Shown: one piece after another, positions 55,829 through 64,000 of the stretch
Layout: every line of letters begins with the position of its first letter
How positions within the stretch are numbered: the first letter of the stretch is position 1
DNA from: Pseudomonas viridiflava
GTDB lineage: Bacteria > Pseudomonadota > Gammaproteobacteria > Pseudomonadales > Pseudomonadaceae
Length of the DNA stretch: 64,000 nt
Assembly: GCF_900585905.1 (NCBI RefSeq)
Contig: NZ_UTVH01000016.1
Coordinates: forward strand, 124,001 to 188,000
Direction of reading: 5' to 3'
Notes under the pieces: generated by a model
Told to the model about the DNA's origin: nothing
Seen by the model: only the letters and a program-made list of their open reading frames with translations
Database searches by the model: none
Made by a program: the position numbers and the translations under genes

Positions 55829-56227
55829 AGACGAAGCTTGTGGCAGTAATGTCGACGGTCATCAAAGAAAGCGGGCTGTTTTTACCGAGCTGCTTCGGAG
55901 CGGTGGAACACCGATGCATCCCATTGCATTTTCGAAAGGCCGCTACCAGTCAACTAAACCTCTTTTAACGAATGTCTGCTTTTGGCCGATGGCTGCCGAT
56001 CGTAATCGTCAAACTTTGACTAGGAACGGGTAGCCCAATGTCATGGAGCAGCAGGATAAGCTGAAAGTTCGACAGATACTTACTTTTGCAAGTCCGGAAC
56101 TCTTTGAAGAAAAATGGATGTTGTCAAAAGTGCTGGAGTTGCCAGTTTAATCTTTGGTCCCTTGGGGGGAGGGCAACATAGCGTTTCCACGCACATCACC
56201 CCTCGGAACCTCCTTCATTGCGTTCTA
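55829..56227. other. intergenic region between NTPase and convergent nuclease gene
   Basis: This 399-base stretch contains the right inverted repeat (55968-55997). A 35-codon open frame from 56043 (MEQQDKLKVRQILTF...) lacks a ribosome site and I do not call it. No terminator-like hairpin with a T-run is clear. Confidence 0.45.
55968..55997 (+). repeat. right inverted repeat of the NTPase locus
   Basis: The core CTTTTGGCCGATGGCTGCC pairs in inverted orientation with 51751-51780 (24/30 identical). It lies about 140 bases after the end of the nuclease-like domain. Confidence 0.55.
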
Positions 56228-56944
56228 TTAATCACCGTTGTTGCTGTCGAATGAAATGATGAGAGCCTGATATGGCAATCCTGCGTCTCCGAACGCTGAT
56301 TGGTAGTTGCGATTCTTTAGGGGCTTTCCTTGAGAGCAGACACAAATGGAATGGATAATTTCAGAAATTGTTATCGAATTCCCTTCTAGCAATCCACCTA
56401 ATTCGTAGTCACTCCAAGGCTTATCAAAATCCGGTCGTGCCATAGTTGCGGCGTAAGCATGATCATGCCAAACACATGCAGATCCTTCCGGTGGGAAATG
56501 CTTCGGCTGCTTGCCAAATGAATGCTCAGAATAAAACATTTCCCATACCGCTAAATAATGTATTTGAGCATGCTGGCGGACTAGTTGAGAATGGAAATGA
56601 GACTGCCCCGACGATTTCTGTTTTTTGTCCCATGTGTCTACGTTTGTACTTAAACGAGGCCATTTTGCCTAAAATATTGATGCCTTGAACTCATTTTTGT
56701 TCTGGAAAATTATGCATGCGTCTGCCCCCATCTCTCGTTCAGCGCTGGCATTCAAAACTTGTATCTTCGCGCTTAGTCCGGCGATGTTCCTAGCACTAAT
56801 CTCTCGTCGCAGCGCACCAGTGAAGTTCGATGTGTAATCATTCTCGCTGACAATATATCCATCAATCAGATCAGCCTTGACGAGCCTATCTGCCCAGTGA
56901 GCGCAAGACATGAGTTCCTGAATAATTCTGTGATCGAAAAGCAT
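56228..56944 (-). pseudogene. PD-(D/E)xK-nuclease-like gene with in-frame TAG
   Basis: One continuous 239-codon frame starts MLFDHRIIQELMSCAHWADR and ends ISFDSNNGD. It is interrupted only by TAG as codon 92 (56669-56671). Sequence quality continues on both sides: ...QNKNEFKASIF, stop, AKWPRLSTNVDTWDKKQKSS...SHFHSQLVRQ...WEMFYSEHSFGKQP. The spacing GAD (Asp75)...[92]-A-K94 is a PD-(D/E)xK active site, so the stop replaces the presumed catalytic glutamate (GAG to TAG is one change). The gene is convergent with the NTPase. Without suppression it makes a 91-residue inactive fragment. Confidence 0.75.
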
Positions 56945-57085
56945 TATTTACGTCCTTTATGTTGTTTCGCTAAGATCTTAAGCTAACTAGTTTGCTGCGA
57001 GTTTAGGCGGTGTTTATATGGGACAGAGAATGGTTGCCGAAGGTGAAAGCAATAATTTGGTGTTGATCCCATTCGCCGATCAATA

Positions 57086-57167
57086 GCGGTTTCAGCCGCG
57101 AGAGTGCGTGCAGGCGATGCATTTCGGCGCATTTGCCGACGTCCTCCCGGCTGAAGCCGGTCCTACC
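57086..57167. repeat. degenerate REP pair (GGCTTCAGCC family)
   Basis: GCGGTTTCAGCCGCGAG and the inverted CTCCCGGCTGAAGCCGGTCC lie between the island and the S9 peptidase gene. The left arm is mutated. It marks return to host-type sequence. Confidence 0.65.
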
Positions 57168-57203
57168 AATGTAGGGATCTAGTGAGCTAGCGACCCACCG
57201 CAA

Positions 57204-59051
57204 TCAAACCCCATCAATCACCTTCCGATAAAACCCCCACTCCTTCTCCAACGCATCCGCCTGGTTCAATGCCAAGCGAAACCCATGACGCTCCTCGGCA
57301 TAAAAATGCCCCTCTGCAGCGATGCCTCGGGACTTAAGCGCTGTGAGCATGGCGCGGGTTTGTTCGGGGACGACTACGGCGTCGAGTTCGCCCTGGAAGA
57401 AGATCACGGGCACGCGGATGTTGTCGGCGTGCAGCAGGGGGGTGCGGGCGTGGTAGCGTTCGAGGTCGTGTTCGGGGTCGCCGATCAGCCAGTCGAGGTA
57501 GTCGCTTTCGAATTTGTGTGTGGCTTTGGCCAGTGCGATTGGGTCGCTGACGCCGTAGAGGCTGGCGCCTGCGCGGAAGACGGTGTGGAAGGCCAGGGCG
57601 CAGAGGGTGGTGTAGCCGCCTGCGCTGCCGCCGCGAATGAATGCCTGGGTCGGGTCGATCAGGCCGCGTTCGGCGAGGTGGGCGACCACGGCGCAGGCGT
57701 CTTCGACGTCGGCCACGCCCCAGTTCAGGTGCAGGCTCTGGCGGTAGGCGCGGCCGTAGCCGGTGCTGCCGCGATAGTTGAGGTCGGCGACGGCAAAGCC
57801 GCGCTGGGTCCAGTACTGGATCTTCGGGTCGAACACCGGGTAGCAGGCTGACGTCGGGCCGCCATGGACGAACACCACCAAGGGCGGCTTCTGCGCGGCA
57901 TTCATGGCCGGGTAGAAATAGCCGTAGGCGTGACCGTCGCCACTTTTGTAGCGCAGGCTCTGCGGCTGGCTGATGCGCTCGGGCGGCAAAGGCGCGACGC
58001 CGCCTGCCACAACTTCCACCTTGTGGGTCTGGCGATCAATCGCCAGCACGGCGGAGGGGCGGGTTGCGGACGCGGCGATGCAGTAGATGTGCTGTTCGTC
58101 CACCGCGAGGCTGCGAAAGCGGGTGTAATCGCCGCTGAAGTCGTCCAGCGTGCCGTGGCCGTCACGCATGCCCAGCACGCCCACGCCATCTTCCGACCAG
58201 GTCGCCAGGTAGGCGCCGTGATGCAGCGCTATCCAGCTACGACCGCCCAGTTGCCAGGGCGCGGGGGCATGGTCGGCCTCGGCAGCCTTGAGGTGGGTCA
58301 GTCCGAACGAGCCTTCGACGCAGGGCTGCCAGTAGCCGCCCTGATCACTCAGGCAATACAGCCTGCCCTGTTCATCGAAGCGCGCCTGCTGGATGGATTC
58401 TTCTTCGCGGTCGCCTGCGAGGCAGCGTGGTTCTGACCAGCCGCCGCTGGCCAAGCGCTTGCTGCTCATGAGCAGGGTGCTGGTCCAGGGTTGATGGGGC
58501 TTTTGCCACTCGATCCAGGCCAGGCGCTGGCCGTCCGGGCTCAGGGTGGGCGAGGCATAGAAGTCAGCACCGCGGGCCAGCACCAGGCGCTTGCCGTCGG
58601 CGACGTTGATGCTCACCACCTGGTGGCTGTCCTTGTCCTCTTCGACCGCCAGGATCAAGCCGCCTGCAAACTGCAGATCGCCGTAGCGCTTTTTGCCGGT
58701 GGTGATGGCGTTGGGCAGAACCTGTTCTTCAAACTCGTCGGTCTGCAGCGCCACGCGGTACAGCTGCTGGTCGCTTTCGTTGACGAACACCACGGCGTCT
58801 TCGGTCAGGCAGAAGGCGCCGCCGCCGTATTCGTACACCCGGCTGCGCACGCTGAAGCCTTCGGGCGTCAGGCAGCTCTTGGTGCCTTCAAACCAGCGCC
58901 AGATGCGGCTCGCGCCATCCTCGGGCCGGTATTCACTCCAGAATAGCCCCGCCGGGCTGACCGCCAGTTCGGCAAAGTCAGTGCCGGCGGCGACGGCCTG
59001 GGCGGCGGTGAAGGTGTCAGGATTTGGCGATGAGGCGCGAGTTTCGTTCAT
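57204..59051 (-). CDS. S9 (prolyl-oligopeptidase) family peptidase of the pqq cluster
   Basis: A 615-residue protein with an N-terminal beta-propeller (~30-370) and a C-terminal alpha/beta-hydrolase domain. The triad is nucleophile GGSAGG (~470), acid in GELDAVV (~560) and histidine in ERHGFR (~592). It lies directly after pqqE, overlapping it by 35 bases, as the S9 genes called pqqM/pqqH do in other pseudomonads. A role in trimming PqqA or its product is plausible but unproven. The ATG at 59051 is favoured over an in-frame start further upstream inside pqqE. Confidence 0.85.
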   Translation of the reverse strand: MNETRASSPNPDTFTAAQAVAAGTDFAELAVSPAGLFWSEYRPEDGASRIWRWFEGTKSCLTPEGFSVRSRVYEYGGGAFCLTEDAVVFVNESDQQLYRVALQTDEFEEQVLPNAITTGKKRYGDLQFAGGLILAVEEDKDSHQVVSINVADGKRLVLARGADFYASPTLSPDGQRLAWIEWQKPHQPWTSTLLMSSKRLASGGWSEPRCLAGDREEESIQQARFDEQGRLYCLSDQGGYWQPCVEGSFGLTHLKAAEADHAPAPWQLGGRSWIALHHGAYLATWSEDGVGVLGMRDGHGTLDDFSGDYTRFRSLAVDEQHIYCIAASATRPSAVLAIDRQTHKVEVVAGGVAPLPPERISQPQSLRYKSGDGHAYGYFYPAMNAAQKPPLVVFVHGGPTSACYPVFDPKIQYWTQRGFAVADLNYRGSTGYGRAYRQSLHLNWGVADVEDACAVVAHLAERGLIDPTQAFIRGGSAGGYTTLCALAFHTVFRAGASLYGVSDPIALAKATHKFESDYLDWLIGDPEHDLERYHARTPLLHADNIRVPVIFFQGELDAVVVPEQTRAMLTALKSRGIAAEGHFYAEERHGFRLALNQADALEKEWGFYRKVIDGV

Positions 59052-60204
59052 TGCGAAAGGCCAGCTGCTCGATGGTTTGAGTAGCATACTCGGCTTCTTC
59101 GCGCGCCTGCACAATCATCCCGTGGTGGGGTGATTTGCTGCACACCGGATCGGCGTTGGCGGCGTCACCCGTCAGCATGAAGGCCTGGCAGCGGCAGCCA
59201 CCGAAGTCCTTTTCCTTCTCATCGCAGGAGCGGCAGGGCTCGGGCATCCAGTCGTAACCGCGAAAGCGATTGAAACCAAACGAGTCGTACCAGATGTGCT
59301 GCATCGTGTGGTCGCGCACATTGGGGAACTGCACCGGCATCTGTCGCGCGCCGTGGCAGGGCAGGGCGGTGCCGTCCGGGGTTACCGTCAGGAAGATGCT
59401 GCCCCAGCCGTTCATGCAGGCTTTTGGCCGTTCTTCATAGTAGTCGGGGGTGACGAAAATCAGTTTGCACGGATGGTCTTCGGCGGCCAGCTTGTCGCGG
59501 TATTCATTGGTCACGCGTTCGGCGCGCACCAGTTGATCCTTGGTCGGCAGCAGCCCCACGCGATTGAGTTGCGCCCAGCCGTAGAACTGACAGGTGGCCA
59601 GCTCGACGAAGTCCGCTTCCAGCGCGATGCACAGTTCGATGATGCGGTCGATGCGATCGATGTTGTGCCGGTGGGTGACGAAGTTGAGCACCATCGGGTA
59701 GCCATGCTTCTTCACGGCGCGGGCCATTTCCAGCTTCTGGGCGAAGGCCTTTTTCGAGCCGGCGAGCATGTTGTTCACCTGCTCGTCGCTGGCCTGGAAG
59801 CTGATCTGGATGTGATCGAGACCGGCCTCCTTGAAGTCGATGATTTTCTGTTCGGTCAGGCCGATGCCCGAGGTGATCAGGTTGGTGTAGTAACCCAGCC
59901 GCCGCGCTTCGCGGATCAGCTCTGCCAGGTCCTGACGCACCAGCGGTTCGCCGCCGGAAAAACCGATCTGCGCCGCGCCCATCTGCCGCGCTTCGGCCAT
60001 CACCTTGAACCACTGCTCGGTGCTCAGCTCCTGGCCCTGCTTGGCGAAATCCAGCGGGTTGGAGCAGTACGGGCATTGCAGCGGGCAGCGGTAGGTCAGC
60101 TCGGCGAGCAGCCACAGCGGCAGGCCGATGGCAGGTTTCGGCGGTATCGTGATCGTCGGCTCGACCAAGGGTGCTTCAGGCAAGATCAATCCAGTGTTCG
60201 CCAC
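59017..60204 (-). CDS. pqqE: PqqA peptide cyclase (radical SAM)
   Basis: A 395-residue radical SAM enzyme that forms the C-C bond between Glu and Tyr of PqqA. The SAM-cluster motif [11 protein letters not shown] (~38) is followed by FSGGEPLVR (~85) and the C-terminal SPASM cysteines ([29 protein letters not shown]). I place the start at GTG 60204, which has GGAGGTGGCCC just upstream and overlaps the end of pqqD; the nearest upstream ATG would add residues that only mirror pqqD. Confidence 0.93.
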   Translation of the reverse strand: MANTGLILPEAPLVEPTITIPPKPAIGLPLWLLAELTYRCPLQCPYCSNPLDFAKQGQELSTEQWFKVMAEARQMGAAQIGFSGGEPLVRQDLAELIREARRLGYYTNLITSGIGLTEQKIIDFKEAGLDHIQISFQASDEQVNNMLAGSKKAFAQKLEMARAVKKHGYPMVLNFVTHRHNIDRIDRIIELCIALEADFVELATCQFYGWAQLNRVGLLPTKDQLVRAERVTNEYRDKLAAEDHPCKLIFVTPDYYEERPKACMNGWGSIFLTVTPDGTALPCHGARQMPVQFPNVRDHTMQHIWYDSFGFNRFRGYDWMPEPCRSCDEKEKDFGGCRCQAFMLTGDAANADPVCSKSPHHGMIVQAREEAEYATQTIEQLAFRNERNSRLIAKS

Positions 60205-60451
60205 GGGCCACCTCCATGAATTGCTCGACATCGCTGGCAAGCTCGGGGACGCCTGGGAACTGCGCATCGAGGGCGTCGATGATGGCGGCGACGCTGCGCT
60301 GACCATCGATCAGGCCGCCAATGGCGCTGGCGCTTTCATTGAGCTTGATCATGCCTTCGGGGTACAGCAGCACGTGGCCGTTCTGCGCCGGTTCGAACTG
60401 GTAGCGATAGCCGCGACGCCAGCTCGGCACGCGTTGTCGATCGAAACTCAT
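60176..60451 (-). CDS. pqqD: PqqA-binding chaperone PqqD
   Basis: A 91-residue RiPP-recognition protein that binds PqqA and presents it to PqqE. It begins [20 protein letters not shown] and has the family pattern [18 protein letters not shown] and [15 protein letters not shown]. It overlaps pqqC by four bases and pqqE by 29. Confidence 0.95.
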   Translation of the reverse strand: MSFDRQRVPSWRRGYRYQFEPAQNGHVLLYPEGMIKLNESASAIGGLIDGQRSVAAIIDALDAQFPGVPELASDVEQFMEVARGEHWIDLA

Positions 60452-61203
60452 AGGGCGATCCCCTTATGCCAGACCCGTTGGTCGGTCACGCTGTGATACG
60501 GCGGGCGGTTCAGCTCGTAGGCCATGCTCATGGCGTCGAGCATGCTCCATAGGATATCGAGTTTGAACTGCAGGATTTCCAGCATGCGCTGCTGGCCTTC
60601 GTAAGTGGTGTAGTGCTGCAGGGTGATTGTCAGACCGTGCTCGACATCACGCCGCGCCTGGCCCAGGCGGGTGCGGAAATACTCGTAACCGGCCGGGTCG
60701 ATCCACGGGTAGTGCTGCGGCCAGCTGTCCAGACGCGACTGGTGGATCTGCGGCGCGAACAGCTCGGTCAGCGAACTGCTGGCGGCTTCCTGCCAGTTGG
60801 CGCGGCGGGCGAAATTGACGTAGGCGTCGACGGCGAAACGCACGCCGGGCAGCACCAGCTCCTGGGAGCGCAGCTGGTCCGGGTCCAGCCCAACCGCCTG
60901 GCCCAGGCGCAGCCAGGCTTCGATGCCGCCATCTTCACCGGGCGCGCCGTCGTGATCCAGCAGGCGCTGAATCCACTCACGACGAATCTCGCGATCCGGG
61001 CAATTGGCGAGAATCGCGGCGTCCTTGAGCGGGATGTTGACCTGGTAATAAAACCGGTTCGCCACCCAGCCCTGGATCTGTTCACGCGTCGCGCGGCCCT
61101 GGTACATGGCCACGTGGAAAGGGTGATGGATGTGGTAATACGCGCCCTTGGCGCGCAGCGCCTGTTCGAAATCAGCGGGGGACAGCGGCGTTGTTTCGCT
61201 CAT
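60448..61203 (-). CDS. pqqC: pyrroloquinoline-quinone synthase PqqC
   Basis: A 251-residue cofactorless oxidase that performs the final ring closure and eight-electron oxidation to PQQ. The all-helical fold shows the pattern [18 protein letters not shown] and [21 protein letters not shown] with the active-site Tyr, His and Arg residues. The start at 61203 (MSETTPLSP) is the family form. The stop overlaps the pqqD start. Confidence 0.96.
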   Translation of the reverse strand: MSETTPLSPADFEQALRAKGAYYHIHHPFHVAMYQGRATREQIQGWVANRFYYQVNIPLKDAAILANCPDREIRREWIQRLLDHDGAPGEDGGIEAWLRLGQAVGLDPDQLRSQELVLPGVRFAVDAYVNFARRANWQEAASSSLTELFAPQIHQSRLDSWPQHYPWIDPAGYEYFRTRLGQARRDVEHGLTITLQHYTTYEGQQRMLEILQFKLDILWSMLDAMSMAYELNRPPYHSVTDQRVWHKGIAL

Positions 61204-61246
61204 GTCGGTTCCTGTCAGCAATACATCTCTGTCTGAGTGAATCGAC

Positions 61247-61317
61247 CTGTAGGCGCCAGCTTGTTGGCGAGGGGGTGTGTCAGGAGTACCGTCTCGCCAA
61301 CAAGTTGGCTCCTACAG
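61247..61317. repeat. REP palindrome between pqqB and pqqC
   Basis: The arms TAGGCGCCAGCTTGTTGGCGA and an inverse CAACAAGTTGGCTCCTACAG are of the family at 24900 and 27460. It interrupts an operon whose other genes overlap, and could influence mRNA processing there. Confidence 0.9.
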
Positions 61318-61336
61318 GGTCAGCATCATTCAGCTT

Positions 61337-62248
61337 TCAAAGCTCGATACTCATCCCGTCGAAGGCCACTTCGACATTGCGTCGCGCCAGCTCGGCGCGC
61401 TCGGGGGAATCTTCGTCGAGGATCGGGTTGGTGTTGTTGATGTGGATAAGCACCTTGCGCTGTTTCGGCAGGCGTTCCAACACTTCAAGCATGCCGCCGG
61501 GGCCGTTTTGCGCCAGATGGCCCATTTCCGTGCCGGTGCGGGTGCCAACGCCGCGGCGCTGCATTTCATCGTCATCCCACATCGTGCCATCCACCAGCAG
61601 GCAGTCGGCAGCAGTCATCTTTTCCATCAGGCTGTCGTCAACCTTGCCCAGGCCCGGTGCGTAGAACAGTTTGCCGCCAGTGTTGAGGTCTTCCACCATC
61701 AGGCCGATGTTGTCGCCCGGATGCGGATCGAAGCGATGCGGCGAGTAGGGCGGTGCGGCGCTGCGCAGCGGGAACGGGGTGAAACGCAGGCCAGGGCAGG
61801 CCGGGATCACGAAGCTGCCTTCCAGCTCGATACGGTTCCAGGCCAGGCCGCCGTTCCAGTGGGTCAGCATGTTGAACAACGGGAAGCCACTGCTCAGGTC
61901 TTCGTGGACCATGTCGGTGCACCAGACCTGATGCGGGCAGCCTTCGCGCAGGCTGAGCAGCCCGGTGGTGTGGTCGATCTGGCTGTCCATCAGGATGATT
62001 GCGCTGATGCCGGTGTCGCGCAGGGCCCGGCCTGGCTGCATGGGCGCGAAGCTCTGCAACTGCGCGCGGATGTCGGGCGAGGCGTTGCACAGCACCCAGT
62101 TGATGCCGTCGTCGGAGAGCGCAATGGACGACTGCGTGCGGGCCCGGGCGCGCAGGCTGCCGTCGCGGAAACCGGCGCAGTTGGCGCAATTGCAGTTCCA
62201 CTGCGGGAAGCCGCCGCCAGCTGCGGAACCTAGAATCTGGATGTACAT
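61337..62248 (-). CDS. pqqB: PQQ biosynthesis hydroxylase PqqB
   Basis: A 303-residue metallo-beta-lactamase-fold protein, now viewed as an iron-dependent hydroxylase acting on the Glu-Tyr intermediate. It begins [21 protein letters not shown], with CNCANC conserved. Metal ligands are in [11 protein letters not shown] (~90) and [11 protein letters not shown]. pqqA lies ~100 bases upstream, beyond a hairpin. Confidence 0.94.
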   Translation of the reverse strand: MYIQILGSAAGGGFPQWNCNCANCAGFRDGSLRARARTQSSIALSDDGINWVLCNASPDIRAQLQSFAPMQPGRALRDTGISAIILMDSQIDHTTGLLSLREGCPHQVWCTDMVHEDLSSGFPLFNMLTHWNGGLAWNRIELEGSFVIPACPGLRFTPFPLRSAAPPYSPHRFDPHPGDNIGLMVEDLNTGGKLFYAPGLGKVDDSLMEKMTAADCLLVDGTMWDDDEMQRRGVGTRTGTEMGHLAQNGPGGMLEVLERLPKQRKVLIHINNTNPILDEDSPERAELARRNVEVAFDGMSIEL

Positions 62249-62307
62249 GTCAGCTCCCTGAGATCAGGCCTGAAATCTTGATGAAGCGAAAAAAAAGTGG
62301 TGTCACC

Positions 62308-62336
62308 ATAAAAAAAGCCCCGGCGAACCGAGGCTT
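62308..62336 (-). terminator. hairpin with T-run between pqqA and pqqB
   Basis: On the minus strand AGCCTCGG-TTCG-CCGGGGCT is followed by six to seven T. The stable UUCG-type tetraloop and T-run make a rho-independent terminator. Partial read-through would give more pqqA than pqqB transcript, matching the need for excess precursor peptide. Confidence 0.85.
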
Positions 62337-62351
62337 TGCACCGCGTTGTCA

Positions 62352-62423
62352 TCAACGGCTAGCGAAGTACATCGTGACTTCGAAACCGATACGCAGATCA
62401 GTGTAAGCAGGTTTGGTCCACAT
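62352..62423 (-). CDS. pqqA: PQQ precursor peptide PqqA
   Basis: A 23-residue peptide, [20 protein letters not shown] followed by ASR. The Glu and Tyr of the EVTMY core (Glu15, Tyr19) are the atoms' source for PQQ and are cross-linked by PqqE. AAGGAG precedes the ATG. It is short but unmistakable and sits at the head of pqqABCDE. Confidence 0.97.
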   Translation of the reverse strand: MWTKPAYTDLRIGFEVTMYFASR

Positions 62424-62576
62424 AAAAGACTCCTTCTGGGTGATTGCAGCGGTGGGTGGTAAATCGTTAGTGCGCCCTTTATGGCATACGTTCGATCTGT
62501 TGCGTGCGATGTTACTTAATTTAACAAATTCCCGCTGTCTGAATAATGAACAACGCTTTTGCAGCTTGGGTAAAAA

Positions 62577-64000
62577 TCAGCAGCTTGGCCAAGGGTTCTG
62601 CGCCTCGTTGGTCAGGCAAAGCCAGCCGCCCGCTGCGCTGTACAGGCGAGCGGCGGCTTGCAGCACAGCGGGCCTGTTCAGGTTTTGCACGGCCTGATGA
62701 AGCGCGGGCAGGTGCTGTTGGTCGCGCCCTGCCAGATGAGCTTGCCAGCGTAACTGCGCCACTTGCGCGGCCGATAGGGCGTCGAGGTGCAGTTGCGCGC
62801 TCAGGGCGAGGGCTTCGCGGGCGAGGTCGGCGCTGGCGATCAGGCGGGGCAGTGCTTGCACAAACTGCTCGATGTGCTCGATCAGTTGCGCCGCTGACGC
62901 AGTGGGGGACTGAACGCCGAACACGATCCCGGTTTGCCCGACAATCTGCCGCACGCCGCTGAACACGGCGTAGCCCAGTTGCAGCTCGACCCGCAGACGT
63001 TGGTAGAACGGACCCTGCGCCAGGTGAGCGAGCAGTCGCCAGGCGGCTTCGTCCTCGATGGCAGTGGAAGGCACAGGGCAGAACAGCAGCACGGCGCTTT
63101 CTGACGAGGGCGTTGCGGCGATCCGCCAGTGTTTGCCCGTTGCCAGGGTTGGCGCGTGCAGTTCGCGCAAGTCAGGTGTGCCGGGTGTGCTGCGCAGCGC
63201 CGTGTTCAGCGCGTCAACTGTGTTCGGGCTCAAGCCTGAGGTGAAGCTTATCCATTGCGTGGTGGGCCAGAACGCCTGAATGTCGGCGATCGCGCTGGCA
63301 GGTGCTGCGTTGAGGTACACGTCGGGCAAGGCGTTGAGCAATTGTCGAATGGGAATCAGCGCGGGGTCGTCGCGCGTTTCATCCAGGTGCGCGCGGGTGG
63401 CGGGCTCGTCCAAGCGCTGTAACGTCTGGGTGAGAATCTGCGCCATGGGCGCGTCGATGCCGGCCAGCTTCAATTCCCAGTACTGGCCATAGGCACTCAG
63501 CTCAAGGGTGACGCCTGCCTGGCCGGCCTGCTGGGCAAGAGATTTGAGGCGCCGCACCTGCATTCGCCACAGCGCCGGTTGCGGCGCGGGCAAACGCCAG
63601 CGCAGATAAAACGCGCCTTCATAGCCATTGCCCGGTGCGCCGAGGAAGGGGTTGGGTTCAGGCAGCTGCCAGTGGTGCTCTGGGGCCTGAGTGGCGGGCT
63701 GAAGCTGCTGCAGCAAAACTGCCAGCGCCTTCTCGCCTTGTGCGGACAAGCCTTGCGGCAGATCACGGGCGTAAGAATGCGCCAGCGCAAGTGGGCCGCT
63801 GACTTCCAGCGTTCGTTGCGCCAGTTGGTTGTAATCGTCGCGCAGGTCGTGCCAGCGGGTTTTGAACAGACTGAGCCAGTCGTGGATCAGTGCCAGGGAT
63901 GCCTGGGTCACGCTGACTTTGATCAATAATTGACCGGCGAATTGGTAGATCACCTCGGCCTTGATCGTCTCGTTGAGGCCTGCGGCGCGGCTGCCGTTGA
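62577..64000 (-). CDS. pqqF: PqqF, M16-family protease (C-terminal part; cut by window edge)
   Basis: The frame is open to the right edge, so only the last ~474 residues of an M16 peptidase are present; full PqqF proteins are about 750-830 residues. The visible part covers the later, non-catalytic M16 domains (YQRLRVELQLGYAVFSGVRQ is the R-Y substrate-binding block). The zinc HxxEH lies outside the window. Location directly before pqqA is the Pseudomonas arrangement. PqqF, with PqqG in some species, is thought to process PqqA. Confidence 0.88.
   Translation of the reverse strand, partial: NGSRAAGLNETIKAEVIYQFAGQLLIKVSVTQASLALIHDWLSLFKTRWHDLRDDYNQLAQRTLEVSGPLALAHSYARDLPQGLSAQGEKALAVLLQQLQPATQAPEHHWQLPEPNPFLGAPGNGYEGAFYLRWRLPAPQPALWRMQVRRLKSLAQQAGQAGVTLELSAYGQYWELKLAGIDAPMAQILTQTLQRLDEPATRAHLDETRDDPALIPIRQLLNALPDVYLNAAPASAIADIQAFWPTTQWISFTSGLSPNTVDALNTALRSTPGTPDLRELHAPTLATGKHWRIAATPSSESAVLLFCPVPSTAIEDEAAWRLLAHLAQGPFYQRLRVELQLGYAVFSGVRQIVGQTGIVFGVQSPTASAAQLIEHIEQFVQALPRLIASADLAREALALSAQLHLDALSAAQVAQLRWQAHLAGRDQQHLPALHQAVQNLNRPAVLQAAARLYSAAGGWLCLTNEAQNPWPSC

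Noticed and set aside
55800..56033. 77-codon frame overlapping the end of the nuclease-like domain
   Set aside because: It covers the inverted repeat and has a composition unlike a protein; it is probably chance.
56043..56150. 35-codon frame MEQQDKLKVRQ... in the NTPase island
   Set aside because: It has no ribosome site, no neighbour on the same transcript and no similarity I recognise.
56446..56688. Plus-strand frame with a CPMC motif opposite the nuclease pseudogene
   Set aside because: It is antisense to a better-supported frame, and the CxxC is a chance reading.
57003..57203. Short minus-strand frame before the S9 peptidase
   Set aside because: It lies in a degenerate REP pair and lacks support.

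Overview
The window is a chromosomal segment of a Pseudomonas species. The evidence is gene content and order: folA, ilvD, mutM, coaD, ftsY-ftsE-ftsX-rpoH, thiS-thiG-trmB, metX-metW, the dgcAB/etfAB dimethylglycine cluster, and pqqF-ABCDE. It also carries several Pseudomonas-type REP palindrome families and a RAYT transposase. The mix of REP families and the separate pqqF upstream of pqqA suggest the fluorescens/syringae side of the genus; the species cannot be fixed from sequence alone.

Layout. 0-8 kb: a two-gene GTPase/membrane-protein pair, folA, a secreted phosphorylcholine phosphatase, ilvD, and a RAYT transposase with its REPs. 8-20 kb: housekeeping genes (SH3-domain membrane protein, rlmI, HDOD protein, mutM, ferredoxin, coaD, rhodanese, hydrolase, rsmD), two M16 peptidase-family genes, a pfpI fragment and a five-copy REP array. 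20-25 kb: ftsYEX and rpoH, with a sigma-E/AlgU-like promoter before rpoH. 25-33 kb: mtgA, thiamine sulfur-transfer genes, trmB, and a compact minus-strand run metX-metW-DUF4426-rdgB-hemW-DUF3392. 33-38 kb: a methyltransferase, an amino-acid binding protein and gabP. 38.6-42.6 kb: a low-GC tandem duplication of a lipoprotein metallophosphoesterase gene with AraC-type regulator debris. 42.8-50.9 kb: dipeptidase, a DUF5943 protein, dgcA, dgcB, etfA and etfB, which demethylate dimethylglycine (glycine betaine catabolism) and pass electrons through an ETF. 51.6-57.1 kb: a lower-GC island with a large NACHT/STAND-like NTPase and two nuclease-like reading frames, both broken. 57.2-64 kb: PQQ biosynthesis on the minus strand, cut off inside pqqF at the right edge.

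The accessory regions stand out. The NTPase island looks like a decayed anti-phage or anti-plasmid locus. The NTPase frame shifts by -1 at a run of six A just before a C-terminal PD-(D/E)xK-like nuclease segment. The convergent gene is a second PD-(D/E)xK-like protein with an in-frame TAG at the position predicted to hold the catalytic glutamate. The duplicated phosphoesterases carry a lipobox, five calcineurin-like metal motifs, a polyproline linker and a beta/gamma-crystallin-like tail, a combination I do not recognise as a described system. A diverged second copy of the trmB 3' end, with mostly synonymous differences, suggests past recombination with a foreign allele.

No rRNA, tRNA, CRISPR array or complete insertion sequence was seen apart from the RAYT gene.
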